64,000 bases of DNA from Polytrichum commune (lineage: Eukaryota > Streptophyta > Polytrichopsida > Polytrichales > Polytrichaceae): NCBI GenBank assembly GCA_950295325.1, contig OX485805.1, positions 39,047,501-39,111,500 of the forward strand. Direction: 5' to 3'. The position numbers and the translations under genes are program-made. Under the pieces are notes generated by a model. The model was given only the letters and a program-made list of their open reading frames with translations. It was not told where the DNA came from and searched no databases. Positions 1 to 10,215 of this stretch are shown one piece after another (within the stretch, counting starts at the first letter, position 1; every line of letters begins with the position of its first letter).

Positions 1-2488
1 TCGGAAGAGGTCTTCCTCTTCCTCCAGTAATGGTTCCTCTACCGGTTCGTCATCAGGGTTAGGCTCTAGGGAAGTTGTGGGAACCTTAGCCTTAAGGGCT
101 GCGTTCTGCAAGAACTCTGGAAGTTCTGCGAATTTTGGTGACTTTTCAGACTCATTCGACTTCTCGGAACCTTCACCCATCACGGTTTGTGCCCTCTTCT
201 GAGCCCTAGTGACCACTGCCACGTCTATTTTCTGCTTTAGTTTTTTAGGGGGAACCAGGATAGCCCGTAAAGAAGAATCGGCTAGCTCGTGAGAGATGAA
301 GTTGCTATGACTATCATTTGGGATAGGAAGGAATGGAGCTGAACAACTTGTGCTCGCCCTATTGTTATCAATGAACCTCGCGTCTTGGGTTTGTGCATGA
401 CCAAGGTTAAGGGGACCTTGGGATGTTGGAGGCCCATTCATGTTTTGCGCCCATTGTTGGTTAGTATCCTGTCCACTCCCCATAAGATGTTGAGGAGGGT
501 TGTCGGTATACTGACCGTTAAGACCATAAGCCTGACCTTGGTTCATTTGGTACCCATAGAATGGGTTGCCTTCATTAGGGGAGTTATTGAAGGTATTACC
601 TTGTTGTGCAACTTGGGGTCCATTGTTGAACCTATTTGGTTGGTTCCGGCCCATCTGAGGGACATACTGTTGGCTTACCATTCCTACCAAGTTCGAGTCG
701 GCTTGCCTACCACCGGCTGGGGGGTTTTGAGGGTACAAATTTTGTGGACCTTGATAGTTGTTCCCCCTATTACCTTGGTTTTGGTGGTTGGGTGGACCGT
801 AGTTTTGTTGGCCATTGCTTTGAGGGTTACCTTGGTGATAATTAACCGACATTCCTCCTTGGTTCTGTTGATTCCTATCATAGAAGAATGCCGGAAGTTG
901 TTGATTCAGCTGAGAGTAATGGGAGGGTCGCTCCGCGAGAATCCTACGACAATTATCGACCGGGTGATTACCCCCACAATGGTTGCAGACCACCCCCGTC
1001 TCGATCCAACACTTACCTGGCCCCAAAATGTGAACCTTGCCGCAAGTGGGACAAACTCCTTTACCGTTGTTCCGGGCTTGAGTCTGGGAGTGGCCTTGTT
1101 GTGGACGGGGGGGGTGGGGCTACTAGGTTACCTGTGAACCTAGGCTCCGTGCAAAATTGATTACTGTGGCCAGGTTTGTTGCAATTACGACACCAAATGT
1201 TGGTGCCATAATTACCCGCCTCCGAGGCCGGCGGAACTGGTTGTGCTAAGGGCCTAGACGTGATTGCCATTGTTAGCTGCTCTGTGAGGGTCTTGAGCGA
1301 CTGCATGACATCGCTCCTCAACTCGTCGTTGGCCTTCTTAACTCTAAGTTCTAGCTCCTCGATCGTGGTGTGGCTCGGAGGGCTAGGGAGTGCTAAGAGC
1401 TCAGGGGGTGGCCTCGTAGCCAAAGGAACCGGGGCCGCTCGGTGGACTGCGTATGCATCCGGTCGGGATGGCTCCAGCTGAGGAGGCTTACTCTGCTCGG
1501 GAGGAATGTAGGTTGTGGGTAGGAAGGCTGGCACAGGTGCAATAGTGCAATTCCACATCCGCTCATTTTGTTTGTCTACACCTTCGATCCTCCTAGCCTC
1601 GGCTTTAGCTTCTTCCAAATCCTGAGGGTTGGAGTTAAGAATTTCTCGGATTGTACCTTGTTTGTTGAACCCTTGTATGAAGTAGAATTTAATCGTGTCA
1701 TTTGTGAGAAGGGTTCCTACATAACGAGTTACCACCGTCTCGAACCGTCGGATGTATGATGTAATACCCTCGGATGGGCCTTGCCGCATGTTCGTTAACG
1801 CCACGAGTGCGCTTTGTTGGCCCATTTCCGGTCTAAATTGTCTAAGGAATGCCGTCTGCAATGCTCGCCAGTCCCTAAATGTCCCCTCATCGTGGGATCG
1901 GTACCACTCATACGCTATACCCTCTAGCGTAGTAGAAAACCAAACGAGTTTGTACGTGTCTTCGGCTATCACGTTGGCCAACATTACCTCAATATATCGT
2001 TCAATGTGGGTTGAAGGATCCTCATGCGGGAGGCCACCGAACTTCGGAAAATAACTCGGCATCGCCCTTGGCGCTAATGCTTGTGGCATTACAATGGGAG
2101 GCCCTCTAGGAGCCATCATTGCATCCAAAGGATTCGCCATGAGTTGGGGTCGTGCCACCCTAACCGGACTTTGTGGGGTGGGGGATTTCTCCCTCTCGCG
2201 CTCGGACTCTGGACCTAGACCTTGATATTTATTTTCCTTAGTCTTTCCGGGTTTTGGTGGTTCGTTCTTCGACCTCTTACCTAGTGTTGCCTCCGATGCA
2301 AATGCGGTTGTTGTTGTTGGGGTGTCGTACGATCGTCCCCTAGTACTAACCATAGCACAAGTGACCCATGACGTATGACTAATTTCTATTGGACTAAACT
2401 CTTCTTCTCTTAGTCTAAACGTATAAGTACTCAAAGAAATATCATTCGAGCATGGCAGGGGCATCCACCCTCCCGGCGGACGCACCAA
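1..2488 (-). CDS. Ty3-type gag polyprotein of family C LTR element, one frameshift, runs off window
   Basis: This is the capsid and nucleocapsid part of an LTR retrotransposon. The first frame (2488 to 1061) carries a retrotransposon gag domain at about residues 140-280 (motifs WFSTTLEG, AYEWY, FLRQFRPEMGQ) and a CX2CX4HX4C zinc knuckle at 1194-1153 (CRNCNKPGHSNQFC). The frame breaks at a run of eight C on the minus strand near 1107-1114. The frame continuing from there to base 1 is fully open and carries a second Cys motif (CNHCGGNHPVDNC) and an Asn/Gln/Gly-rich tail. The tail ends in a stretch resembling the region between zinc fingers and protease in the intact element at 50694-56933. One C fewer would restore a single frame. 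The upstream neighbour is its primer binding site and LTR; pol is off the window. I infer a recently active element or a sequencing error in a homopolymer. Confidence 0.85.
2470..2487 (-). other. Primer binding site of family C element (tRNA-Gly type)
   Basis: On the minus strand the LTR end ...CCACA is followed after 4 bases by TGGTGCGTCCGCCGGGAG. The TGG start and the rest resemble the complement of the 3' end of plant tRNA-Gly(UCC) as I remember it, with about one mismatch. Nearly the same site occurs at 22962-22979 and 49783-49800 in family A. Confidence 0.6.
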
Positions 2489-2491
2489 TTA

Positions 2492-5035
2492 TGTGGTACT
2501 TTTGGGCCACCCCCTTTCGAGGGAGCCTAAAAGTATCACACAAGGCCTTCGGTGAAGGTGGCCTGCATTTGCAGGCGCCCAAGCCGAACTCGGATGATAG
2601 GTGTATAACGTGAGTAGTTAGATTTTTAAGGGAGATTAAATATGCGTCGTAGTACCTCCGGAGGTTAGGCCTTAGTTTTTTACTAGTGTGGCTTTAAACT
2701 CCACTAACCAATTTCATATCTAGTTCTAACCTTAACCTACAACCTATTCTACGCGCAGACGCACCAGCCTTGAAACCAAGGCAATCCTAATTTGTGAATT
2801 GGGATGGTTCTGATACACCCAACCGGGTGTGACTCATACCACCCTAACTCAACGAACGGAATAACGACAATTTGATGGACCATTCAATTCTTCCTATTTC
2901 TTTATTTAGTTCTATTTAGTTTTCTAAGCGGGGGAACTTGGCCTAAGTCCCACCCTTCACACAAATTCCTTCTTAATTACTTACTTTTGTTTGCACGTCC
3001 TAACTTACTACATTAACATATTAGGCATCACCCCTTACCTCGGGTCTCTTGCCAACAAGGATTTACGATTTATTTTGTATGTTTTGATTGTTAAATGTGT
3101 TTACACTGGATAGACCACGAAATGCAACTCAATGGGACCAGGGTGACGGGCGACCTGTAGGTTCAACCTGTTGCGCAATCTTCATAAATTGGGGCCATTA
3201 CTCCCAATCTATGGGGCCAACAACATAATAGTGGATTCGCGGGTCATTAACCCCACCTTTCCACCAACAACATTCAGAGTGGTCGTGTCGGTGATTAATC
3301 CGACTTACCACACACGAAACTTGCTAATAAATGAAGCTACTACCACAAAACATACCAAGGGCCCCGAAAACAATGGAATTGGGTACTCCCTTGGCGGTCA
3401 AGTGGTCAAGCCACTTGACCTTACGAGATAGGTGAGTGGGTTTAGAGATGCGTACCTTAGCCGTGCTCCCTCCAATCCTAAATGGAAGGCTTAAGGTTAG
3501 TTAATTTACCTCAATTTTCCTCGGTTGATTTGGGCTTGATGTAGGCCGAGCCGCTACCTCCTTCCTTGCTCCACTTTCCGAGCGTCGACCTTGCCTCCTT
3601 CTTTGTAACTAGTTTGGTAGTAAGCGTACCTTAGTTAACAATTAAAATATAAAGTGTTATTCTGCCCTGTAATTTAATCCTAAGCATAATATTTATACTT
3701 AGTGCACCAAATTATCTTTCCAATGATCTAAAAATCACTCTAATCGGATAAGAAATGCAAAAGTTATGAGGGTTGGAAATGTGAGGTCGATTCAACCGAC
3801 CCTTCCAACCCACCTATCTACCTTCTAACTTCAAAAATTCATAGCACATTCCTTACTACTTGGATCTAGGCTTTCCTTATACCATTGGAAAGCTATGAAC
3901 AAGCTCTAACTAGAAAAATTATGACATCAGCAGGTTAAGCTAATAGAAATTCAGCGGACTCCTTGTAACACAGCAGTCAATCAAGAAGGCTTGAACTATG
4001 TATCTCGCCTTCAACAATTCATATCTAATTCAAATCTTAGTCAAATCAAACGTTCTATATGACCCTGGAGAGATATTAAAAAGATGTATTTGATAAAAAT
4101 ATGTGATTAGAAAGGTAAGCCGAAGTGAACCCAGCAGGTCCTCTGTAATGCAGCAGTCAACCAAAAGTTCTCAAACTATGTGTCCCATCTTGCACAATTC
4201 ATATCTAATTCAAATCATGCTCAAATCAAATGTTCTAAGCCATTTTGGAAAGCTACACAAAAGTTCTACTTGGGAAAAATATAATTTCTTGGAATTAAAA
4301 TTCCTATTGGGCTCGCAGGTCTGATCCAGCAGCCGCTACCCACAAGACCACCCAGTTTTTCTATTCCATCTTTGAAAATCCATAACTAATTGTCATCTCA
4401 ACCAAATCACAAATGGGAAACGGCTATGGATAGCTATATGAAATCTCTCTAAGAGAAAAATGATAAGTATCTTGTTCTAGCTTTTGAACTAAGCCTTCAG
4501 GGCATTGGCAGATGAGGTCTATAATGCCTCTACTCAAAACTCTACCATCCAACCTACCTCTACAAAAGAAGGAATAATTTTGTTGGTGTGTTAATAAACA
4601 CACAACCTAACTAGGAGAGAGAGAGTAGAGGAGGTTCTCAAGCCTTTCTTTTAGACCATTGAGAATACATGCTAAAGGATTTTTTCCTAACTACATTGAA
4701 GCAGGGCTTCGCCCAAAAACTAGAGAAAGAGAAGCAGCTACAAGGTGGAAGGAGGGGTTTTTAAACCCTCTCACAAAAGGGTTGGACCCCTCCTCCACCG
4801 GATCCATTTTTCAAACCCTTTCCCGAAATTTTGGCTCGGGGGTTTTCCCGGTTGAGGTTGCCACCCTCTCGCCGAGGTGGCTCCGACAAAAAACCTTTAG
4901 AAATCTTTCTAATTTTTCCGCCATCGAGTTGGCAAGGGGGCAAGTGGGCAAGTATCCCCCTTGCTCTCTCTCTTTTTTGTCTTCAAAATTCTTCACGCCG
5001 ATTTTATCTTCTTACGTAAAACACCTCCAATAGTC
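2492..5035 (-). mobile_element. LTR of family C element (5' LTR of the gag at 1-2488)
   Basis: The inner end is the TG at 2492, which reads ...CCAAAAGTACCACA on the minus strand, directly before the primer binding site. The whole stretch is homologous in the same order to 25306-28186, so it is one repeat unit. Homology is clear up to the shared stretch around 5005-5075. The outer boundary is not certain, because after 5080 this copy continues with short repeats (CTAGCATCTACTAA) absent from the other copy, and it could reach about 5280. Two 179-bp tandem units with the motif TGTAAYRCAGCAGTCAA lie at about 3951 and 4130; the other copy has three. No coding capacity is seen. Confidence 0.6.
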
Positions 5036-5303
5036 TTGTGTGCCTCACACTAACTAATAAACTAACACTTGCTTAGCTAGCATCTACTAACATTTGCTTA
5101 ATAACTAGCATCTACTAATATTTGCTTAGCTAGTTGTTTTTACTAGCTAGCACATTTTTTCTACTTTGCTATCTTCTAGCACTACTTAGTTTCATTTTGA
5201 CCTTCCTTCTTCTAGGCTAAATGCTAAATGAACTAATTTTTCCTAAATTCCCTATCAATTCTAACTTTTAATGCTAACATTCTAACTAAAAGTGATCCCG
5301 CAG
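5036..5303. other. AT-rich junction between family C LTR and methylase/FCP1 gene
   Basis: The stretch contains short repeats of CTAGCATCTACTAA and GCTTAGCTAG, then AT-rich sequence ending in a plausible splice acceptor (GATCCCGCAG) at 5303. It is either the outer part of the LTR or the remnant of an intron of the following gene. No upstream exon of that gene is visible, so its 5' half was probably separated by the LTR insertion. Confidence 0.35.
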
Positions 5304-8300
5304 AGTGGTGGACCACTCAAAGGGTTCACAACCGGCGGAGGGGGCGTACAGCTCATTGAAAGACAAGAAGACGAAGATAGTCTGTGTGCTGTGCTTGTAC
5401 TTCGTGTACAAAGCTGAGCTGCTGAAGGTGCCAAACCATCCTATAGCCCGGATGGAAAAGCTTTTCCAAGTCCCAGAAGGGTTGGGCACCAGCAGGAGCT
5501 TGTACGACGAGGCGAAGTACGCCAACTACCCCGCGGATGAGCTGCGGATGGATTTTTACCTGCGGATGATGAGGACCCTCACGAAGAGGGGGGACTTCAT
5601 CTTCAACGTCTTCGGGGGCTCCAAACCGATTTTTGCAGCAATGGTAAGAAACTAACCTCGTCGATCTATATGCCTGGTTTGGGTCGAGCGACCCAAACTA
5701 TGGGCATGCTTGGTTTGGGTTGCTCGACCCAAACTAGGGCATGCTTGGTTTGGGTCGCTCGACCCAAACTAGGGGCAGGCACAGTTTGGGTCGCTCGACC
5801 CAAACTAGGGGCAGGCACAGTTTGGGTCGTTCGACCCAAACTAGAGCAGGCACAGTTTGGGTCGCTCGACCCAAACTAAGTATTCTTGTTTTGTTTTGGG
5901 TGTTATTTTTGCTTATTCTTCATTTGTGATCCTAATATTATTGATTTGGATTGTGCAGATGTCTGGGTTGAACATCTACTCCTATGTGGAGGATACCAAT
6001 GTTCAATTCTACAGGACCCAGAAGGCTCTGGCGAAGAGAATGGACATCCTCGACTGGATTCCCGGATCCTACGTCGAAGAGATCGTCGAGGGGGGCGAGA
6101 ACCCGTTGGATATGGCCAGGCGAATCAACCCAGGCGAATTCGTCATGCAGGCCCCTGTTCAAATGCCAGAACCCCTCACCGGATTGCATCCGGGCAATCC
6201 GTCCGTGGAGGCAGGTGGCGAGGTTGCGGAGGAGGAAGAGGAGGAGGAGGAGGAGGAGAAAGTGGAAGGAGAGGTGGAGGAAGGGGCAACAGGATTCACT
6301 CAAGAATCCGAGGCCCCTCAGCGGAAGAAGGCCATGCGGGCTGCCACGCCGCAGAGCAAGCTAGTGCCCGTCCTCACGGTGGCCGACGCGAAGGACATGT
6401 ATTCGAGGGACGCGACGGCCACCTTCAGGGAGCGGCGAATGCTGAAGGGGAAGAAATTATATAGCGACTATGCGGTGGAAGAGACAATCGCCATAAGCTC
6501 CGAGGACGAGGACGACATGGAGCTCGCAAAGAGGCTGAGGTCGGATCCTGCCTCCCCCACAGCGTTCGCCGGGATGGTGAGGGTGAAACCCGAGGTCCTC
6601 ACCGTGGAGGAGGCCAACGCGAAGATGCTCCGGGACGAGGAGCAACGCATCCGATTGCAGAAGGCCGCCGCCGAGGAGCCCTCGGTCCGCAACGAAGTCG
6701 CGGAGTTGAGGGCTCTCCTGTTGGAGCAGGAGCGGCAAAGGGCGATGGCCCCACCTCCGTCCCAAGCGGACCTGATCACGCAAGTGATCCAGGGCATGCT
6801 GGCGCAGGGATTGGTGATGGCTCCCCCGAGTTCATTCCCTCACTTGCCAGCAGGCTTCCCTCCACAGGATATCCGCCCGCGGCCGGCTACGCAGCAGTCC
6901 TTCAGCTTCGCGCATTTGCTGCAGCCTCACGCCCGCCCTTACGCGCCCGTCCAGCAGGTGGACGACCCCAACCTTTGGCGCGTCCCCGGAGCTTCTAGCC
7001 CGTTGGGACCCCCGCCGCTCCGGCCTCCCATCCTCTTGCCCCCACACCACCAGCGGGACGACCCCCACATGTTTGGGTCGGCCGACCCAAACAGTGCCGA
7101 CGTTGCAGCTTCCCAGAGCGACGCTCGCCAAGCAACAGGGTTTGGGTCGGCCGACCCAAACCCCGTCCCCGATCAGACCCCGGTGGACGAGCCCATGTTA
7201 GATGTTGAAGGCCCGCAAGGGCCTGGTGATACCTCTACTCCTAACCCAGTCGATGAACCAATGCATGATGCGCATGCGGAGGTTGGGTTGGGACAAAGGC
7301 CTGACAGTCAGCCTTTGCATGAGCAGGTTGAGGCTGAAGTCGTCGTCGGAGGCGGCGGTGACAGAGGTGGGGCAGCGCACGCGGTGACGGCATCCACGTC
7401 GTCAAGGCGCGACCAAGGCGAGGTAATGCACTGACCCCACTCAGTTTGGGTTGGTCGACCCAAACTCCCTGGGTCTTTGTCTTCTTGCCTTGGTCGTGTC
7501 CCCTAGCTACCCTAAACTCACGCACACGTCGCGCCCCCCGGCACTCGCGCCCTTCGCCACATCCCCCCGACCATTCATTCGTCCACATACCCCCGGCTTG
7601 CGACGAAGTCTTCATCACGGCGGCCCGTCTCTTTAATTTTTGCTAGATGTAGAAGTAGGCTAGTTTGAACGCATCGTTCAACGCGGCTCCCCCCCAATCA
7701 AGATGTACATAGAGCATTGTATACAATATAATCACCATTTTTTACTCCTATATACTTGTATCCTGTGTTTGGATGTATGTTGTATGCTCTTGCCTCTCTT
7801 GTGTCCCTTGTTGCACCCCCTCCAAAATGAATCAAATGGTTTTGTGTTTGCACCGAGAACACTCGTTTCTTTAAATGCTTCGTTTGGACATAGCATGACA
7901 TAAGTCGCCCACCGTTTTCTCTCGATCGTATCCGCAGGGCTCGGAGCATAGCGTAGCGGCTCCCCGACGCTCTTCTCCAAGGAGTGGAGAGGGCAGCGCG
8001 GCGGCGCCCCCGATTTTACCCGTCCCGCCCCCGCGGCCGAAGAAACGATTCCTGGTGTTAGACCTGAACGGGGTCCTCGTCCAATGCGTTCATTGCCCTA
8101 GGACCCCCACGGTGCCCTTTTGCAAGCCCGAGGACGCGAATTACGACGGGCCGCCCACGTTCATAAAGAGCAAGCTAGTTCACCTCCGCCCGTGGCTTCG
8201 GACCTTCCTCCAGATCGCCCAACAACGATGGTGGGTGGTCGTGTGGAGCTCCATGACGGCCGAGAACACCAATGCCGTCGTGGAGTTCATCTTCAAGGGC

Positions 8301-8750
8301 ATCGAGCCCCCCTACATGGTCCTAGCACAGGAAGCCTGTAGAATATTGTACACACCGGACGGCAAAGTCGTCAAAAAACCAAACAACCCCGCTTCCCCCC
8401 AATACCTCAAGGTCTTGAAGCCCATTTTTTGGGACCAGCGTCCGTCATTGATAGGCGTCCCCTACGACGTCCGGCCCACCCGCGAGAACACGCTCATGGT
8501 GGACGACAGCGCCGCAAAGAACATGTTGAACCCGACGGCCAACCTCATAGTTTGCCCTACGTGGACGGTCGAGAAGGTCCGGGACCGATTTTTGTTAGAC
8601 CTTGGTAAATACCTCCAGGCGCTCTGCGAAAGCGGACTGCCCGTAAACAATTTTGTTAGGAACAATCCGATAGGCGAGAGATACTTGGATCCACGAGACC
8701 ATTTGTACAGAGAGTTGTTATCTCACGCGAAATTTAACAAGCTCATTTGA
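5304..8750 (+). CDS. Split gene: DNA-methylase-like C-terminal fold fused to FCP1-like HAD phosphatase domain (5' end missing)
   Basis: Three exons join in phase 0: 5304-5643, 5959-7422 and 7938-8750 (donors ATG|GTAAGA and GAG|GTAATG; acceptors TTGTGCAG and ATCCGCAG). Together they give about 871 codons. Exon 1 ends with a beta-class amino-methyltransferase motif I look-alike, GDFIFNVFGGSKPIFAAM. The fold continues across the splice (GLNIYSYVEDTNVQFY), as in N4/N6 DNA methylases. Then follow a Glu-rich run, a charged probable coiled coil (about 6600-6760), a Pro-rich region with two FGSADPN repeats, and an FCP1/NLI-type domain from 8040. Its motif 1 is LDLNGVLV, so the second Asp of DxDx(T/V) is Asn; WSSMTAEN and VDDSAAKN match motifs 2 and 4. 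The Asn suggests altered or lost phosphatase chemistry; as I recall, plant HAD relatives with LDLNG exist. Substrate unknown. The methylase N-terminus (DPPY motif) is missing, so this may be a 5'-truncated copy. Confidence 0.65.
5677..5876. repeat. Six tandem copies of a 22-base palindrome in intron 1
   Basis: Units start at 5677, 5713, 5748, 5784, 5820 and 5855, a spacing of 35-36 bases. Each has 10-base arms GTTTGGGTCG and CGACCCAAAC around a 2-base centre; the second unit has one arm change. Further copies sit in the coding exon at 7071-7092 and 7140-7161 (centre GC, fully palindromic), in intron 2 at 7444-7465, and as a decayed copy at 9345-9366. Linkers are related (GGGCAGGCACA or GGGCATGCTTG). 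They could form hairpins in the transcript. Function is not known. Confidence 0.85.
7071..7161 (+). repeat. Two exonic copies of the 22-base palindrome encoding FGSADPN
   Basis: At 7071-7092 and 7140-7161 the same palindrome as in intron 1 lies inside the open frame and is translated as FGSADPN both times, 69 bases apart. The length keeps the frame. It shows the motif spreads through exon and intron alike. Confidence 0.8.
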
Positions 8751-8760
8751 GACACTACGT

Positions 8761-8813
8761 GTGTTTGTATGTGTATGTATGTATGTGTGTGTGTGTGTGT
8801 GTGCGCGCGCGCC
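8761..8813 (+). repeat. Microsatellite (GTAT)n/(GT)n/(GC)n
   Basis: After the stop codon at 8748-8750 the sequence is GTGTGTTTGTATGTGTATGT, then a GT run and a short GC run. It sits in the possible intron or spacer before 8916. Confidence 0.85.
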
Positions 8814-8915
8814 CGTTCATTTTGTGTAATATATGCTTCATATGTATCTTGATTTTCACGCGCTCTATCAAACCCTCCTCCCTTGGGTTTTGTTTCGTTT
8901 CCTTTTTTGCTCCAG

Positions 8916-9717
8916 CGTTTGGAGCCCTCGATTGACATCGTCAGCGAGTCAGAGTTGGGGAGCTTCTTCTACGAGACCGTTTACGATGCCGTGTCAACCA
9001 TTGACTACTCCAAGGAGCCTATTGACGCCGGCGTCGTCGATAGCCCCCCACCCAAGCAAATCTTCCGGCGATCTGCGTCCCCGTCGCCGCTCAAAGGCAT
9101 AAATCGCAAATGCGTCCGGACATCCCCCTCTCGGCCCGGCGGCAGTAGTACACCTCAACGGCGGCTGCGGATGGACGCTCGGCCAACGAAGAGTGGAACC
9201 CTTCCTATTCCTTTGTGGGACGCATTGCCCCTCCTCGCCGACTCCGACGGGAACGCCCCCGGTGACAAGGTGAAACCCCCCCCCCCCAACATGGTTAACC
9301 GCGCATTACAATCATCCCGCACTTAAAAAATGAACGTGTGACACGTTTGGGTCTTCCTCCCTAAACTAACACGTGTGTTCTTGCATTCACGCGTTGCAGG
9401 TTGCTCCCGCCCGTAAACCTATGCGGGATGATCCGTCCGTCGAGTTGGAGCGTTTCTACTCAATGACCAGAAATGCAAGACAGTCCACTTCATCGTATTC
9501 GAATTCTTCGTCGTATAATTCAGGTGGCCGACGGAATCCAAAATGTGTTATTGTTGGCCGTCACCCCAAGAATGGCTATAGTCGCGGGGCGGAGATTTTC
9601 AGGAATGTTGAAGCAATGCGAGCAAAAGAAGCCGCAGCAAAAGAAAAAGAAAAAAAAGAAAAAAAAGCAAAAGAAAATGAAGCAAAAGAAAAAGAGGTAG
9701 TCTCCGAGGCTACATAG
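8916..9717 (+). CDS. Two further exons, Ser/Pro- and Lys-rich, possibly the 3' part of the methylase/FCP1 gene
   Basis: Exon 8916-9269 follows a good acceptor (TTTTTTGCTCCAG) and ends at AAG|GTGAAA. Exon 9400-9717 follows GCGTTGCAG and ends with a TAG stop. They join in phase 0 (...GDK|VAPARKPMRDDP). The product starts RLEPSIDIVSESELGSFFYE, is rich in Ser, Pro and Arg, has a short YSRGAEIFRNVEA stretch, and ends in a Lys/Glu helix-like tail. I recognise no family. Both exons are in phase 0, as the preceding gene would need, but that gene reads into TGA at 8748-8750 with no convincing phase-0 donor before it. Either this is a separate small gene lacking its start, or the stop is a mutation or a missed splice. 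Same strand, 165 bases downstream. Confidence 0.4.
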
Positions 9718-10215
9718 TCCATAGTAGGCGTAGGGTTGTGGGCCATAGGCAAGAACATTTTGGGTCGCACTATCCAATGGATGTGTGGTGTTAGCATGCT
9801 ATGCATTTTACGTGCCATACTTTGTATGTTTTTTTTGCAATAATATAAGTGTCACATGATTTTGCCTTCAATATGGTCTAAGGTTTGGAGTGCCTTATTG
9901 TGTGCATTAATATGAATGTTTTAAGATTTTCCCTTCAATAAGATCTATGGTTTGGATTGCCCTACCTAAACCATATTCATACAAGCTCTCATATTTTGTG
10001 TGCATTAATATGAATGTTTTAAGATGTCCCCTTCAATTTGGTCTAAGGTTTCGATTGCCCACCCTAAACCATCACAAATATGAGTTATTAATGGGGTTCT
10101 TGGTCTAAACACCCGCTTCAAAGTGTTTGCATCTTACAACTTTCACCAATATGTGTTCCATTTATCCTTGTTCTTATTTCTATGAATGTCTCAAAATGCC
10201 CAAAAAGTCTCAATT
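9718..10215. other. Non-coding, short direct repeats
   Basis: AT-rich sequence with a 98-bp direct repeat: TGTGCATTAATATGAATGTT starts at 9901 and 9999, each followed by CCCTTCAAT and a TCTAWGGTTT motif; a third partial copy begins near 9862. No open frame with family resemblance is seen. Confidence 0.6.

Noticed and set aside
385..1137. 250-codon frame on the plus strand
   Set aside because: It is the antisense shadow of the frameshifted gag tail, which has zinc-binding motifs and family resemblance on the minus strand.
5677..5876. CRISPR-like regular array
   Set aside because: Spacing is 35-36 bases, but the linkers are themselves repeats, not unique spacers. It lies in a plant intron and has no cas genes nearby.
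8748..8750. Readthrough or selenocysteine at the TGA
   Set aside because: No supporting RNA structure or family precedent was seen, and the FCP1-like domain is complete before it.
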